Positions 9,085 to 17,219 of a stretch of DNA of 64,000 bases are shown piece by piece. Position 1 is the first letter of the stretch; every line of letters starts with the position of its first letter. A program made the position numbers and the translations under genes. Origin of the DNA: Klugiella xanthotipulae (GTDB taxonomy: Bacteria; Actinomycetota; Actinomycetes; Actinomycetales; Microbacteriaceae); assembly GCF_006716695.1 (NCBI RefSeq), contig NZ_VFPN01000001.1, forward strand, positions 1,178,001 through 1,242,000, given 5' to 3'. The notes beneath the pieces are model-generated. The model searched no databases, was not told the origin of the DNA, and saw only the letters and a program-made list of their open reading frames with translations.

Positions 9085-9540
9085 CTACTTCTTTGCCGCA
9101 ATCACCTGGAGGGTGATGGTGGCAATGAGGTCCTCCCGCAGACGCACGGTGGCCTGGTAGTCCCCAACGGTCTTGATAGCCGTGGGAATCTCAATCTTGC
9201 GCTTGTCCAACTCGGCAATGCCCGCAGCCGACACGGCGGCGGCGATATCGCCGGTCTTGACGGAGCCGAAGAGGCGCCCACCGGTACCGGTCTTCACGGG
9301 AAGACGCACGCGGGCGTTCTCCAGCTTGGCCTTGATATCCAGTGCCTCTTCAACGGTTGCCAGCTCGCGGGCGGCACGGGCTGCCCGAATCTGCTCAACC
9401 TGCTTCTCGGCTCCACGGCTCCACGAAATCGCGAACCCCTGGGGCAGAAGGTAGTTACGGGCGTAGCCGTTCTTGACCTCGATGACGTCCCCGGGCGCGC
9501 CGAGTCCCGTCACCTCGTGGGTCAGAATAATCTTCGACAT
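9085..9540 (-). CDS. rplI: 50S ribosomal protein L9
   Basis: The 151-residue protein carries the L9 signature in its N-terminal rRNA-binding domain ([21 protein letters not shown]). A long connecting helix (about 45-80) and the C-terminal domain ([13 protein letters not shown]) follow. It is the last gene of the rpsF-ssb-rpsR-rplI operon, 12 bases after rpsR, and is closed by a strong terminator. Confidence 0.98.
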   Translation of the reverse strand: MSKIILTHEVTGLGAPGDVIEVKNGYARNYLLPQGFAISWSRGAEKQVEQIRAARAARELATVEEALDIKAKLENARVRLPVKTGTGGRLFGSVKTGDIAAAVSAAGIAELDKRKIEIPTAIKTVGDYQATVRLREDLIATITLQVIAAKK

Positions 9541-9552
9541 GGTGGCGAACTC

Positions 9553-9819
9553 CTAACGGCCAGAGCCGGCGTAGGGAAGAAGAGCCATCTCGCGGGCGTT
9601 CTTCACGGCCTTAGCGATCAGGCGCTGCTCCTGAACAGAAACGCCGGTGATACGACGCGCGCGGATCTTGCCACGCTCAGAGACAAACTTACGAAGTGTA
9701 GCAACATCCTTGTAATCGATGACGCCAACGGTGATGGACTTCGCGGGGGCGAGGGTCTTTGCACCCTTACCGCTGCGACCGCCCTGCTTGCGGCTTCCGC
9801 CGCTCGACTTTCCAGCCAT
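9553..9819 (-). CDS. rpsR: 30S ribosomal protein S18
   Basis: This 88-residue protein has a basic, Gly/Ser/Lys-rich N-terminus and the conserved S18 core ([33 protein letters not shown]). It binds 16S rRNA as a heterodimer with S6, encoded two genes upstream. No CxxC-type zinc motif is visible, so this is the zinc-independent form. The 65-base gap to ssb is the widest in the operon. Confidence 0.97.
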   Translation of the reverse strand: MAGKSSGGSRKQGGRSGKGAKTLAPAKSITVGVIDYKDVATLRKFVSERGKIRARRITGVSVQEQRLIAKAVKNAREMALLPYAGSGR

Positions 9820-9884
9820 GGTTTCCTAACTTTCTGATAATTCTGCAGTGCCTGGCACGAGTGCCGGCGAAACGTGTGACGAAA

Positions 9885-10388
9885 CTAGAAGGGTGCGTCG
9901 TTTCCATCGAAGCTGGCACCGGGGTTAGCCCATCCGTCGTTTGACGGGGGAGCCGCGGCCCACGGCTCGCTCGCGGCGGGGGCTGCTCCACCGGCACCGC
10001 CGGGGATAGCACCGGGACCGCGAGACTGCGAGCGGGTGATGGATGCGGTGGCGTACCGGAGGCTCGGGCCGATTTCATCGACGTCGATCTCCATGCTGGT
10101 GCGCTTTTCGCCCTCTTTTGTTTCGTAAGAACGCTGCTTGAGGCGACCGGTGGCGATCACGCGCGAGCCCTTCGTGAGCGAACTCGCGACGTGCTCGGCA
10201 AACTCCCGCCACACGCTTGCGCGCAGGAAGAGAGCTTCGCCATCTTTCCACTCGTTCGACTGGCGGTCAAAAGTCCGCGGAGTCGATGCGATGGTGAAGG
10301 TTGCCAGGGCTACGCCACTCTGAGTGAAACGCAGCTCCGGGTCAGCGGTGAGGTTTCCCACCACGGTGATGACGGTTTCGCCGGCCAT
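9885..10388 (-). CDS. ssb: Single-stranded DNA-binding protein
   Basis: The protein has 167 residues. The N-terminal OB fold (about 1-110) shows [23 protein letters not shown] and [24 protein letters not shown]. It is followed by a flexible Gly/Ala/Pro-rich linker and the acidic tip NDAPF, which binds partner proteins such as helicases and polymerase subunits. It sits between rpsF and rpsR, the usual bacterial arrangement, and starts 3 bases after the rpsF stop. Confidence 0.97.
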   Translation of the reverse strand: MAGETVITVVGNLTADPELRFTQSGVALATFTIASTPRTFDRQSNEWKDGEALFLRASVWREFAEHVASSLTKGSRVIATGRLKQRSYETKEGEKRTSMEIDVDEIGPSLRYATASITRSQSRGPGAIPGGAGGAAPAASEPWAAAPPSNDGWANPGASFDGNDAPF

Positions 10389-10391
10389 AGA

Positions 10392-10766
10392 CTAAGCGCT
10401 CTGCTTCGGCGTGGCCTTGGCGGCGCGGGCAGCCTTGGCGGCGTCACGCTCGGCCTGCTCGGCGCGCTGGGCAATGCCCTCGTCGGCGCGGAGGACCTTG
10501 GTGCGAAGCACGGCTTCGCTCAGACCCAGCTGACGGTCGAGCTCGTCGGTTGCTTCTGAGGTCGCGGTGAAGTCAACAACGGCGTAGATGCCTTCCGACT
10601 TCTTATTGATCTCATAGGCGAGACGTCGCTTGCCCCAGATGTCAACCTTGTCAACACTGCCACCACTCTTGGTGATGACGGCGAGGAACTTGTCCAGGCT
10701 GGGTGCCACGGTGCGCTCGTCCACTTCTGGATCGAGGATGACCATGAGTTCGTACTGATGCGTCAC
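10392..10766 (-). CDS. rpsF: 30S ribosomal protein S6
   Basis: The 124-residue protein shows the S6 pattern [16 protein letters not shown], then [23 protein letters not shown]. The Ala/Lys-rich C-terminal tail (about 95-124) is longer than in E. coli S6 processing variants and typical of actinobacteria. It is the first gene of its operon. The GTG start is supported by a perfect AAGGAGG SD 8 bases upstream. Confidence 0.98.
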   Translation of the reverse strand: MTHQYELMVILDPEVDERTVAPSLDKFLAVITKSGGSVDKVDIWGKRRLAYEINKKSEGIYAVVDFTATSEATDELDRQLGLSEAVLRTKVLRADEGIAQRAEQAERDAAKAARAAKATPKQSA

Positions 10767-10791
10767 TAACCCACCTCCTTCGGACTTAACG

Positions 10792-10810
10792 GTTACAGAC
10801 GGTCTGTAAC
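10792..10810. promoter_or_regulatory. Palindrome upstream of rpsF
   Basis: GTTACAGAC and GTCTGTAAC flank a single G, 26 bases upstream of the rpsF start. It could form a hairpin in the rpsF leader (S6:S18 autoregulation acts in rpsF leaders of many bacteria) or be an operator. The characteristic S6:S18 CCG-bulge structure was not confirmed. Confidence 0.35.
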
Positions 10811-10926
10811 AGGAGGGTAAATAGCATCGTGTTCACGCCAGATAGCGCGAACAACCTTCCGATTGTAGCGTGTTTTTACCCGGCCGCGCAGCACAATCGT
10901 GATATTGCCCGGGTGGATCGTCCTGT

Positions 10927-11850
10927 TTACAGGGAATCCACGAAGTCGCGGATGCTCTGGCCCGCATCCCGCTCGGGTGCCCACCCCGTCTCGGCGCGCA
11001 GCCGGTCGGCGGACCCCACAATAACCTGCGGGTCCGTGGGCCGGAACCGCGACGGGTCAGCCACGACCTCGGGGCGCGGACGACCCATCGACTCGCACAG
11101 TGCATCCAGAATCTCCCACCCGGAGCGGGCCCGACCCGAGCACACATTGAACACACCCGTGACGGGCTCGGGAGACGTGACCAGGCGCAGATAGGCGTCC
11201 GCAACATCCCGCACATCCGAATAGTCGCGCCGCGTGTCGAGGTTTCCCACCGCAAGTGGCTCACCCGGCCGGTGCGCGGCGAGTGCCCGCTGGAGGTCTG
11301 GCACCAGGAAGCCGGGCCGCTGGCCCGGACCGATGTGATTGAACGGGCGGGCAATTGCCGTGGCGATACCGCGCCGACCGTAGTAGGCCAGCTGGTTCTC
11401 GACCAGCACTTTGCTCACCACGTAGGGCGAGGTGAACTGCACGGGGGCACTCTCGTCAATGGGCGTTTCACCGAGCCCCTGGCCGTACACCGAGCCCGAG
11501 CTGACGGCCAGGATACGCGTCTGCCCGGCCCGGCCCTCCCGCAGAATCGCCTCACCCAGGTGGGTGACCATAGCGCTATTAGCACTCAGGTACTCCTGGG
11601 GGGCGTCGAAGGATGGACCCACGGCGGCGAGACCGGCGAGGTGGATCACGGCGTCGCCGAGCGCATCCGCCGGCCACTCCTCGGTGAGGTCCGCGCTGAG
11701 GTAGCGATGTACCACGCCACTGAGCTCGGGATCGAGCTGTGGCGAGCGCGACACACCAATCACCTCAAGCCCGGCATCAGCGGCCAGGCGGGCTACGTGG
11801 CGGCCCACAAAACCGTCCACACCGGTCACGGTCACACGGTTCACGGTCAT
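10927..11850 (-). CDS. rmd: GDP-4-keto-6-deoxy-mannose reductase (Rmd-like extended SDR)
   Basis: This 307-residue NAD(P)-dependent enzyme has the Rossmann motif TGVDGFVGRHV at residues 9-19 and the catalytic YxxxK as SPYVVSKVL, with an upstream SSGSVYG serine segment. Extended SDR proteins next to gmd convert GDP-4-keto-6-deoxy-D-mannose to GDP-D-rhamnose (Rmd) or, as Fcl, to GDP-L-fucose. The size and FNHIGPGQRPGFLVPDL stretch fit Rmd better than Fcl. The gene starts 33 bases downstream of gmd. The product probably feeds the glycosyltransferase encoded divergently. Exact sugar is an inference. Confidence 0.78.
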   Translation of the reverse strand: MTVNRVTVTGVDGFVGRHVARLAADAGLEVIGVSRSPQLDPELSGVVHRYLSADLTEEWPADALGDAVIHLAGLAAVGPSFDAPQEYLSANSAMVTHLGEAILREGRAGQTRILAVSSGSVYGQGLGETPIDESAPVQFTSPYVVSKVLVENQLAYYGRRGIATAIARPFNHIGPGQRPGFLVPDLQRALAAHRPGEPLAVGNLDTRRDYSDVRDVADAYLRLVTSPEPVTGVFNVCSGRARSGWEILDALCESMGRPRPEVVADPSRFRPTDPQVIVGSADRLRAETGWAPERDAGQSIRDFVDSL

Positions 11851-11883
11851 GCTCTGCCTCTGATAAAAAGCGATACGCGGTGC

Positions 11884-12873
11884 CTACAGATCCAGGAGGG
11901 CGAGGTCGTGGCGCACCATCCGGCTCACGAGGCCCGGGAAATCTACCTCACGCTTCCAGCCGAGCACCTTCTCGGCCTTCGCCGGGTTCCCCAAGAGGAT
12001 GTCCACCTCGGCCGGGCGCATGAACGCGGGGTTCTGCACCACGTAGGGGCGCCAATCATCAACGCCGATCTCGGCAAAGGCGAGGGTCAGGAATTCCTCG
12101 ATTGAGTGCGTCTCACCGGTGGCGAGCACAAAGTCGTCGGGCACATCATGCTGCACCATCAGGTGCATCCCGCGCACAAAGTCTCCGGCGTAGCCCCAGT
12201 CTCGCTTGGGCCAGAGGTCGCCCAGCTCGATGGTGTCTTGCAGACCCGCCTTGATTCGGGCAACGGCGTGCGTGATCTTGCGGGTGACGAACTCCACACC
12301 CCGGCGCTCGCCCTCGTGATTAAAGAGGATGCCGCAGGTCACGAACATCCCGTAGCTCTCGCGGTAGTTTTTGGCAATCCAGTGGCCGTAGAGCTTGGCC
12401 ACACCGTAGGGGCTGCGCGGGTGGAACAACGAACTCTCGTCGTACCCCTGGCCCGGGCGGTTGTAGTCGAGGCCACCAAACATTTCGGAGGTGGAGGCCT
12501 GGTAGATGCGTGTCTTCTCGGCGCGACCCGTGAGCCGCACAGCCTCCAGGACATTGAGCACACCCTTGCCCGTAACATCGGCGGTGAGGGTGGGGTTCTT
12601 GAACGAGTAGCCCACATGACTGACAGCAGCAAGGTTGTAGAGCTCATCGGGGTCGGTGAGATCCACGGCCCGGATCAGCGACGTGGGATCGGTGAGATCA
12701 CCCTCCACCAGGTTGATCCACGGCATCTCGGCCTCCAGCGCAACCCGACGCGGGTTGCTCTGGCCACGGATCAGACCGTGCACCTCGTATCCCTCGTTGT
12801 GCAGCAGCTCGGCGAGATGTCCGCCATCCTGGCCGGTAATACCCGTGACGAGTGCGACTTTCCCCTGTGGCAT
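11884..12873 (-). CDS. gmd: GDP-mannose 4,6-dehydratase
   Basis: This 329-residue enzyme makes GDP-4-keto-6-deoxy-D-mannose from GDP-mannose. It shows the Gmd glycine motif TGITGQDGGHLAELL at the N-terminus, the substrate segment NLAAVSHVGYSFKNP, the catalytic STSEMFG and YGVAKLYGHW (YxxxK), and the NHEGERRGVEFVTRKI stretch typical of Gmd. The frame is open further upstream, but the ATG at 12873 is preceded by AGGGGCACT and begins MPQGKVALVTG as in homologues. It heads a two-gene operon with the reductase gene and is divergent from a glycosyltransferase gene. Confidence 0.93.
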   Translation of the reverse strand: MPQGKVALVTGITGQDGGHLAELLHNEGYEVHGLIRGQSNPRRVALEAEMPWINLVEGDLTDPTSLIRAVDLTDPDELYNLAAVSHVGYSFKNPTLTADVTGKGVLNVLEAVRLTGRAEKTRIYQASTSEMFGGLDYNRPGQGYDESSLFHPRSPYGVAKLYGHWIAKNYRESYGMFVTCGILFNHEGERRGVEFVTRKITHAVARIKAGLQDTIELGDLWPKRDWGYAGDFVRGMHLMVQHDVPDDFVLATGETHSIEEFLTLAFAEIGVDDWRPYVVQNPAFMRPAEVDILLGNPAKAEKVLGWKREVDFPGLVSRMVRHDLALLDL

Positions 12874-13073
12874 AGTGCCCCTATTCTTTTTAGCGTTCTC
12901 TGGGTCCCGACCCGTGATTCTGTTGGAGTATAGCAAGACCGGTGCGGCATCTGGCTGTGGGCAGGGTTTCTTCACCCTGGATACCGCACCGAAAATATTC
13001 TCGCAGGCCGACCCCGCACCCCGGCGCTCCCGAATTGATGCGAACTCAGCGTTCCGCATTAGGGTAGAGACCT

Positions 13074-14174
13074 GTGACTGGAATCATTGTGCATGAGTGG
13101 CTGGAACCGCACGGCGGAGCCGAGTACGTTGTCGAGCAGTTGGCCGCAGAATACTCACAGGCTCGAATCGTCTGCCTGTGGGACGACGCCCCCACTCGAT
13201 TTGCACCCGGACGAGTGATCGAGACGTGGCTGGCCCGAACACCCTTGCGCCGCAGCAAGGCCCTCTCGGTGCCGATTATGCCGTTCGTCTGGCGTCGACT
13301 GAAAGCCCCCGAAGCCGACTGGATGTTGTGCAGCTCACACCTCTTTGCGCACCACGCCCGGTTCCCGCGGTGGAAACGCACGCCGCAGAAATTTGTCTAT
13401 ACCTATACCCCCGCACGGTATATCTGGTACCCGGAGCTCGATCAGCGCGGGAACAACCCGATCGTGCGTCTCATCACCCCGCTGCTGCGCCGCATTGACC
13501 GCGCCCGCGCACGGGAAGCGACGAGCTATGCCGCGATAAGTAACGTGATTGCGGAGCGAATTCGGGAGTGCTGGGGCCGTGAGAGTGTGGTCATTTACCC
13601 CCCGGTTGATGTGACCGTTTTTACCTCAGGCAGCGCGGCCGACCTGACGCCGGAGGATGCGGCCATCCTGGCATCGCTACCCGATGGCTTTGTGCTGGGA
13701 GCCTCCCGATTCATTCCCTACAAGCGGCTTGAAGATGTGATCGAGTTTGGTCGGCATACCGGCGCACCCGTTGTGCTGGCCGGTGACGGACCACACCGCG
13801 AGGAACTCGTACGGGTAGCCGCCGCAAGCGAGGCCGAGGTCACGTTTATCCCGCGCCCGTCGCAGCCACTCCTCCGCGAAATGTATCGCAGGGCGCGCGT
13901 TTTTGTTTTCCCGCCGGTGGAAGATTTTGGCATCATGCCCGTCGAGGCGATGGCCACAGGCACTCCCGTGGTGGCCCGCAATGTGGGCGGGGCGACCGAA
14001 ACCGTTGTGGATGGAAAGACCGGTGCCCTCCTCGCCGATTTCAGCGCCGAGAGCTGCCGCGACGCGCTCCGCCGAGCAGAACAGGCCCGCCCCGAAGACT
14101 GCGTGGCGCGGGCCTGGGAGTTTGACCGCTCCGTGTTTCTCAAAAACATTAGGGCCTGGCTGCCGAAAACGTAA
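13074..14174 (+). CDS. GT4-family glycosyltransferase
   Basis: The 366-residue enzyme starts at a GTG. It has the two Rossmann-like domains of GT-B retaining transferases: HEWLEPHGGAEYVVEQL at the N-terminus, and a C-terminal nucleotide-sugar half with SRFIPYKRLEDVIEF, VLAGDGPHREEL and the E(x7)E motif in PPVEDFGIMPVEAMATGTPVV. It is divergently transcribed from gmd/rmd, so GDP-6-deoxyhexose is a plausible donor for a surface polysaccharide or glycoprotein (inference). No membrane segment is seen, so it should act at the inner face of the membrane. Confidence 0.88.
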   Translation: MTGIIVHEWLEPHGGAEYVVEQLAAEYSQARIVCLWDDAPTRFAPGRVIETWLARTPLRRSKALSVPIMPFVWRRLKAPEADWMLCSSHLFAHHARFPRWKRTPQKFVYTYTPARYIWYPELDQRGNNPIVRLITPLLRRIDRARAREATSYAAISNVIAERIRECWGRESVVIYPPVDVTVFTSGSAADLTPEDAAILASLPDGFVLGASRFIPYKRLEDVIEFGRHTGAPVVLAGDGPHREELVRVAAASEAEVTFIPRPSQPLLREMYRRARVFVFPPVEDFGIMPVEAMATGTPVVARNVGGATETVVDGKTGALLADFSAESCRDALRRAEQARPEDCVARAWEFDRSVFLKNIRAWLPKT

Positions 14175-14196
14175 CCCGGCTGGTACCGCACCGGGC

Positions 14197-14213
14197 CTTC
14201 AGCGCAGCTTCAG
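14197..14213 (+). promoter_or_regulatory. CTTCAG direct repeat, likely response-regulator site
   Basis: CTTCAG occurs at 14197-14202 and 14208-14213, one helical turn (11 bases) apart, about 55 bases before the OmpR-type regulator start. The same motif in the same phasing precedes the PepSY gene, so autoregulation is likely. Confidence 0.6.
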
Positions 14214-14266
14214 CATCCGAATGCGAAGGTTACGCTGGTGGTTCAGACCAGGAAAAGAGGTTATCG

Positions 14267-14944
14267 TTGCGGATTCTGGTGGTAGAGGACGAGGTGCGCC
14301 TGGCATCAGGCCTGCGCTCGGGTCTGGAGGCCGAGGGGTGTGCAGTGGATGTGGCCCACAACGGGACGGACGGCCTGTGGCTGGCCAGGGAGAAGCCCTA
14401 CGACGTCATCGTGCTCGACATCATGCTGCCCTACCTCAATGGCTACCAGGTGTGCCAGGCGCTGCGCGACGAGGAAAACTGGACGCCCATCATCATGCTC
14501 ACCGCCAAGGATGGCGAGTGGGACCAGGTGGAGGGTCTGGATACCGGAGCCGATGACTACCTGACCAAGCCGTTTTCGTTTGCGATCCTGCTGGCGCGCA
14601 TCCGGGCTCTGCTGCGACGCGGGGCCCAGGAGCGGCCCGCGGAGCTTGTTGCGGGCGACCTGCGCTACGACCCGGCCGCACGCACCACCTGGCGCGGCGA
14701 TACCCGGGTGGAACTCACCTCACGGGAGTCGGCGGTGCTCGAATACCTGCTACGGCACCGGGGTGAGGCCGTGTCGAAGCGCAATATTTTGGACCACGTA
14801 TGGGACGACGATTTTGAGGGCGACCCCAACATTGTGGAGGTCTATATACGGCACCTGCGCAACAAGGTGGATCGGCCGTTTGGGCGAACCGCCATCGAGA
14901 CGCTGCGGGGGGCCGGATACCGGCTGGCGAGCAACGGTGGCTGA
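14267..14944 (+). CDS. OmpR/PhoB-family response regulator
   Basis: The 225-residue protein has a receiver domain with acidic pocket VEDE (7-9), phospho-acceptor D51 in VLDIMLP and K101 in YLTKPF. A winged-helix DNA-binding domain follows (about 130-223: VELTSRESAVLEYLLRHRGE, VEVYIRHLRNKVD, ETLRGAGYRL). It starts at a TTG with AGAGG upstream. Its stop overlaps the sensor kinase start by 8 bases, so the pair is translationally coupled. Confidence 0.93.
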   Translation: MRILVVEDEVRLASGLRSGLEAEGCAVDVAHNGTDGLWLAREKPYDVIVLDIMLPYLNGYQVCQALRDEENWTPIIMLTAKDGEWDQVEGLDTGADDYLTKPFSFAILLARIRALLRRGAQERPAELVAGDLRYDPAARTTWRGDTRVELTSRESAVLEYLLRHRGEAVSKRNILDHVWDDDFEGDPNIVEVYIRHLRNKVDRPFGRTAIETLRGAGYRLASNGG

Positions 14945-16340
14945 GCGCGGCGAGCGCGGCCGGCCCTGGCGCTCGGTACGACTGCGGGCCGCCGGTGCCG
15001 CCGTGGCCGTGCTGGCCGTGGTGTTGGTCATCGGAGCCAGCCTGGCGCTGCGCTACGCCCGCGAGGCATTCCCCGTTACCGATGTGACCGCGGCCGCACA
15101 ATCCCAAGCGAACTTCCTCGCGGAACGACTCGCCTCGGGGCAGGAGGCCGGGGAGCTGGTGGAGGAGTTCGCGGATAGCGACGACCTCATCCAGATCCTC
15201 AGCCCCACCGGGCTGGTGATCGCGGCCTCCGATGACCTTGAGGGTGCCGACCCGATCGTGTCGGACGCCTGGCCCCTTCAGCTGGTGCTCCGCGAGGACT
15301 CCGATGACGATGAGGACAGTGACTCGGACCGGGATGAGGCCCTGTTTACGATGGTAAACCAGGTGATCCCGGCCGATGCCCAAAATAACGCCGGGGTAAC
15401 CGTGCTCGTGGGCCGCAGCACCGAGGACCCCGAGCTGTCGGTGCGGGTGGTCCTGGTGATGTTTGTCGTAGCGATCCCGACAATCCTGGTCGTGGTGGGC
15501 CTACTCACCTGGTGGTTGACGGGCCGCGCGATGCGGCCGGTTGAGCTGATGCGGCGGGAGGTGGAGGAGATCAGCTCGTCGAGTCTTGATCGGCGGGTGG
15601 CACACCCGGGCGGACGGGACGAGATCGCGAGCCTCGCAACAACCATGAACTCGATGCTCGCACGGCTCGACTCCGCCCAGGCAGCCCAGCGACAGTTTAT
15701 TTCGGATGCCTCGCACGAGCTCCGCTCACCCCTCGCGGCAATCCGGCAGAATGCGGAGGTCGCAGCAACCTACCCGGGGGCACTCGGCGACGACGAACTG
15801 GCCCGCCTCACCCTGGCGGAAACCCTGCGGATGCAGCGGCTGGTGGAGTCACTACTCATACTCACCCGCTCAGATGAACGACGGTTACACATTCCGCCCA
15901 CCCCGGTTGACCTCGACGACCTCGTGCTCGCTGAGGCCCACCGGCTGCGGAGCAGCGGGACGGTCACGGTTGAAACAGCCGACGTCTCCGCCGCGCAGGT
16001 GCGGGGCAGCGAGGGCCTGCTCGGCCAGGTACTGCGCAACCTCGTGGACAACGCGGCGCGACACGCGCGCAGCACCGTGACGCTGAGCCTCACGGAAGAC
16101 GCCAGCGGGGTGACGCTCACGGTGGACGATGACGGTGCGGGCATCCCCGAGGCCGACCGAGAGCGCGTATGTGACCGCTTTGTGCGGCTCGATGAGGCGC
16201 GGGCTCGCGACGATGGTGGGTCGGGTCTGGGGCTCGCAATTGTGCGAGACATTGTGGCGGCACACGGGGGGAAGGTGGTGATCGGCGCGGCCCCGAGCGG
16301 CGGAGCCCGGGTGCGGGTGTTTCTGCCCGCACGGCTGTGA
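14937..16340 (+). CDS. Sensor histidine kinase, partner of the OmpR-type regulator
   Basis: The start is taken as the GTG at 14937, inside the end of the regulator gene, giving 467 residues. The frame is open further upstream, but that part is only the shadow of the regulator. Layout: TM1 about 17-38; an extracellular sensor of about 130 residues with a striking acidic run (about 119-135, mostly D, E and S); TM2 about 169-194; HAMP; HisKA with H260 in SDASHELRSPLAAIR; HATPase with N box NLVDNAARHA and G boxes DDGAGI and GGSGLGLAIV. The acidic loop suggests sensing of cations or cationic peptides (inference). Confidence 0.93.
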   Translation: MAERGERGRPWRSVRLRAAGAAVAVLAVVLVIGASLALRYAREAFPVTDVTAAAQSQANFLAERLASGQEAGELVEEFADSDDLIQILSPTGLVIAASDDLEGADPIVSDAWPLQLVLREDSDDDEDSDSDRDEALFTMVNQVIPADAQNNAGVTVLVGRSTEDPELSVRVVLVMFVVAIPTILVVVGLLTWWLTGRAMRPVELMRREVEEISSSSLDRRVAHPGGRDEIASLATTMNSMLARLDSAQAAQRQFISDASHELRSPLAAIRQNAEVAATYPGALGDDELARLTLAETLRMQRLVESLLILTRSDERRLHIPPTPVDLDDLVLAEAHRLRSSGTVTVETADVSAAQVRGSEGLLGQVLRNLVDNAARHARSTVTLSLTEDASGVTLTVDDDGAGIPEADRERVCDRFVRLDEARARDDGGSGLGLAIVRDIVAAHGGKVVIGAAPSGGARVRVFLPARL

Positions 16341-16360
16341 GCGCGGGTTTCTGAAGGCGG

Positions 16361-16387
16361 CTTCAGGATACTTCAGGAACGCTTCAG
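16361..16387 (+). promoter_or_regulatory. Triple CTTCAG repeat upstream of the PepSY gene
   Basis: CTTCAG is at 16361-16366, 16371-16376 and 16382-16387 (10 and 11 base spacing), with an inverted copy CTGAAG at 16351-16356. It matches the repeat before the response-regulator gene and is the expected form of an OmpR-family binding site. Confidence 0.65.
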
Positions 16388-16410
16388 CACCCGGTTGAGA
16401 GGGTACGGGT

Positions 16411-17106
16411 ATGAACAACAACGAAACCCCCGAGAGCACACCCACCACACCGGTCACCCCGGGCCAGGAGGCCGACTCACAGCCCACGGTGCAGCAGCCG
16501 ATATTCCCGGAACCGCCCGCACAGCCCGGCGCCGAGGCGTTTGCCAACGCGTATGCCGGTGGAAACGCTGGGGGCGGATACCCGGCTCCGGGCGCACCGA
16601 CAGGCCCGGCATCCACCCCCAAGAAGTGGTGGCTGATCGGCGGAGCAGCCGCGGCCGGTCTGGTCCTGCTGGGCGGCGGCGTGGCCGTCGGTGCCAACGC
16701 CTTTGACGACGACCGGGACCAGCCGTACACCGTGACAACACACCGGACGCCGGACGACAGCAGCACCGGGAACCGGGGAGATGAGGTAGACCGCTTCGAC
16801 GACAACGACCACCTCAACGATGCGGATGAGGACCGGCAAAACATCGCCGAGGATACCGACGGTCTGACCGTGCGCGGTGACGACGTTGTGCTCGACGACG
16901 CGACGCTCACCCGCGTGAAGGATGCCGCGCTGAAAGCGGCCGGGGGAACCGGCGGCGTGGTGACCGACCTCGACGTGGAGTGGAGCAGCCGCAACGGCAC
17001 CGTCTACGAGGTCGAGGTGCAGCGAGCGGACGGTACCGAGGCGGATATCTTCCTCAATGGCGACCTCACCACACTGCGGGTTGACGAGGACGGATTCGCC
17101 AACTAG
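16411..17106 (+). CDS. PepSY-domain membrane protein
   Basis: The 231-residue protein has a Pro/Gly-rich cytoplasmic N-terminus (1-72), one membrane segment (about 73-97, WWLIGGAAAAGLVLLGGG) and an acidic extracytoplasmic part. It ends in a PepSY-like domain (LDDATLTRVKDAALKAAGG, then YEVEVQRADGTEADIFLNGDL). PepSY proteins next to OmpR-type systems often tune the sensor or bind metals or peptides. It follows the kinase gene by 70 bases that carry the CTTCAG repeats, so it is probably a direct target of the system. Confidence 0.8.
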   Translation: MNNNETPESTPTTPVTPGQEADSQPTVQQPIFPEPPAQPGAEAFANAYAGGNAGGGYPAPGAPTGPASTPKKWWLIGGAAAAGLVLLGGGVAVGANAFDDDRDQPYTVTTHRTPDDSSTGNRGDEVDRFDDNDHLNDADEDRQNIAEDTDGLTVRGDDVVLDDATLTRVKDAALKAAGGTGGVVTDLDVEWSSRNGTVYEVEVQRADGTEADIFLNGDLTTLRVDEDGFAN

Positions 17107-17219
17107 GAGCTCCGATCCAGGCGACACCGCCGCTACCCGAAGAACACCGAGAAGTGGTCGTGCCCGTACGTGCCGGACAGGCGGACCCACCCCCCGTGTG
17201 TCAGAGTAGACGCAGGATC

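Noticed and set aside
14580-14936. N-terminal extension of the histidine kinase frame
   Set aside because: This part overlaps the response-regulator gene and has no family features; the GTG at 14937 gives the usual short N-terminus before TM1.
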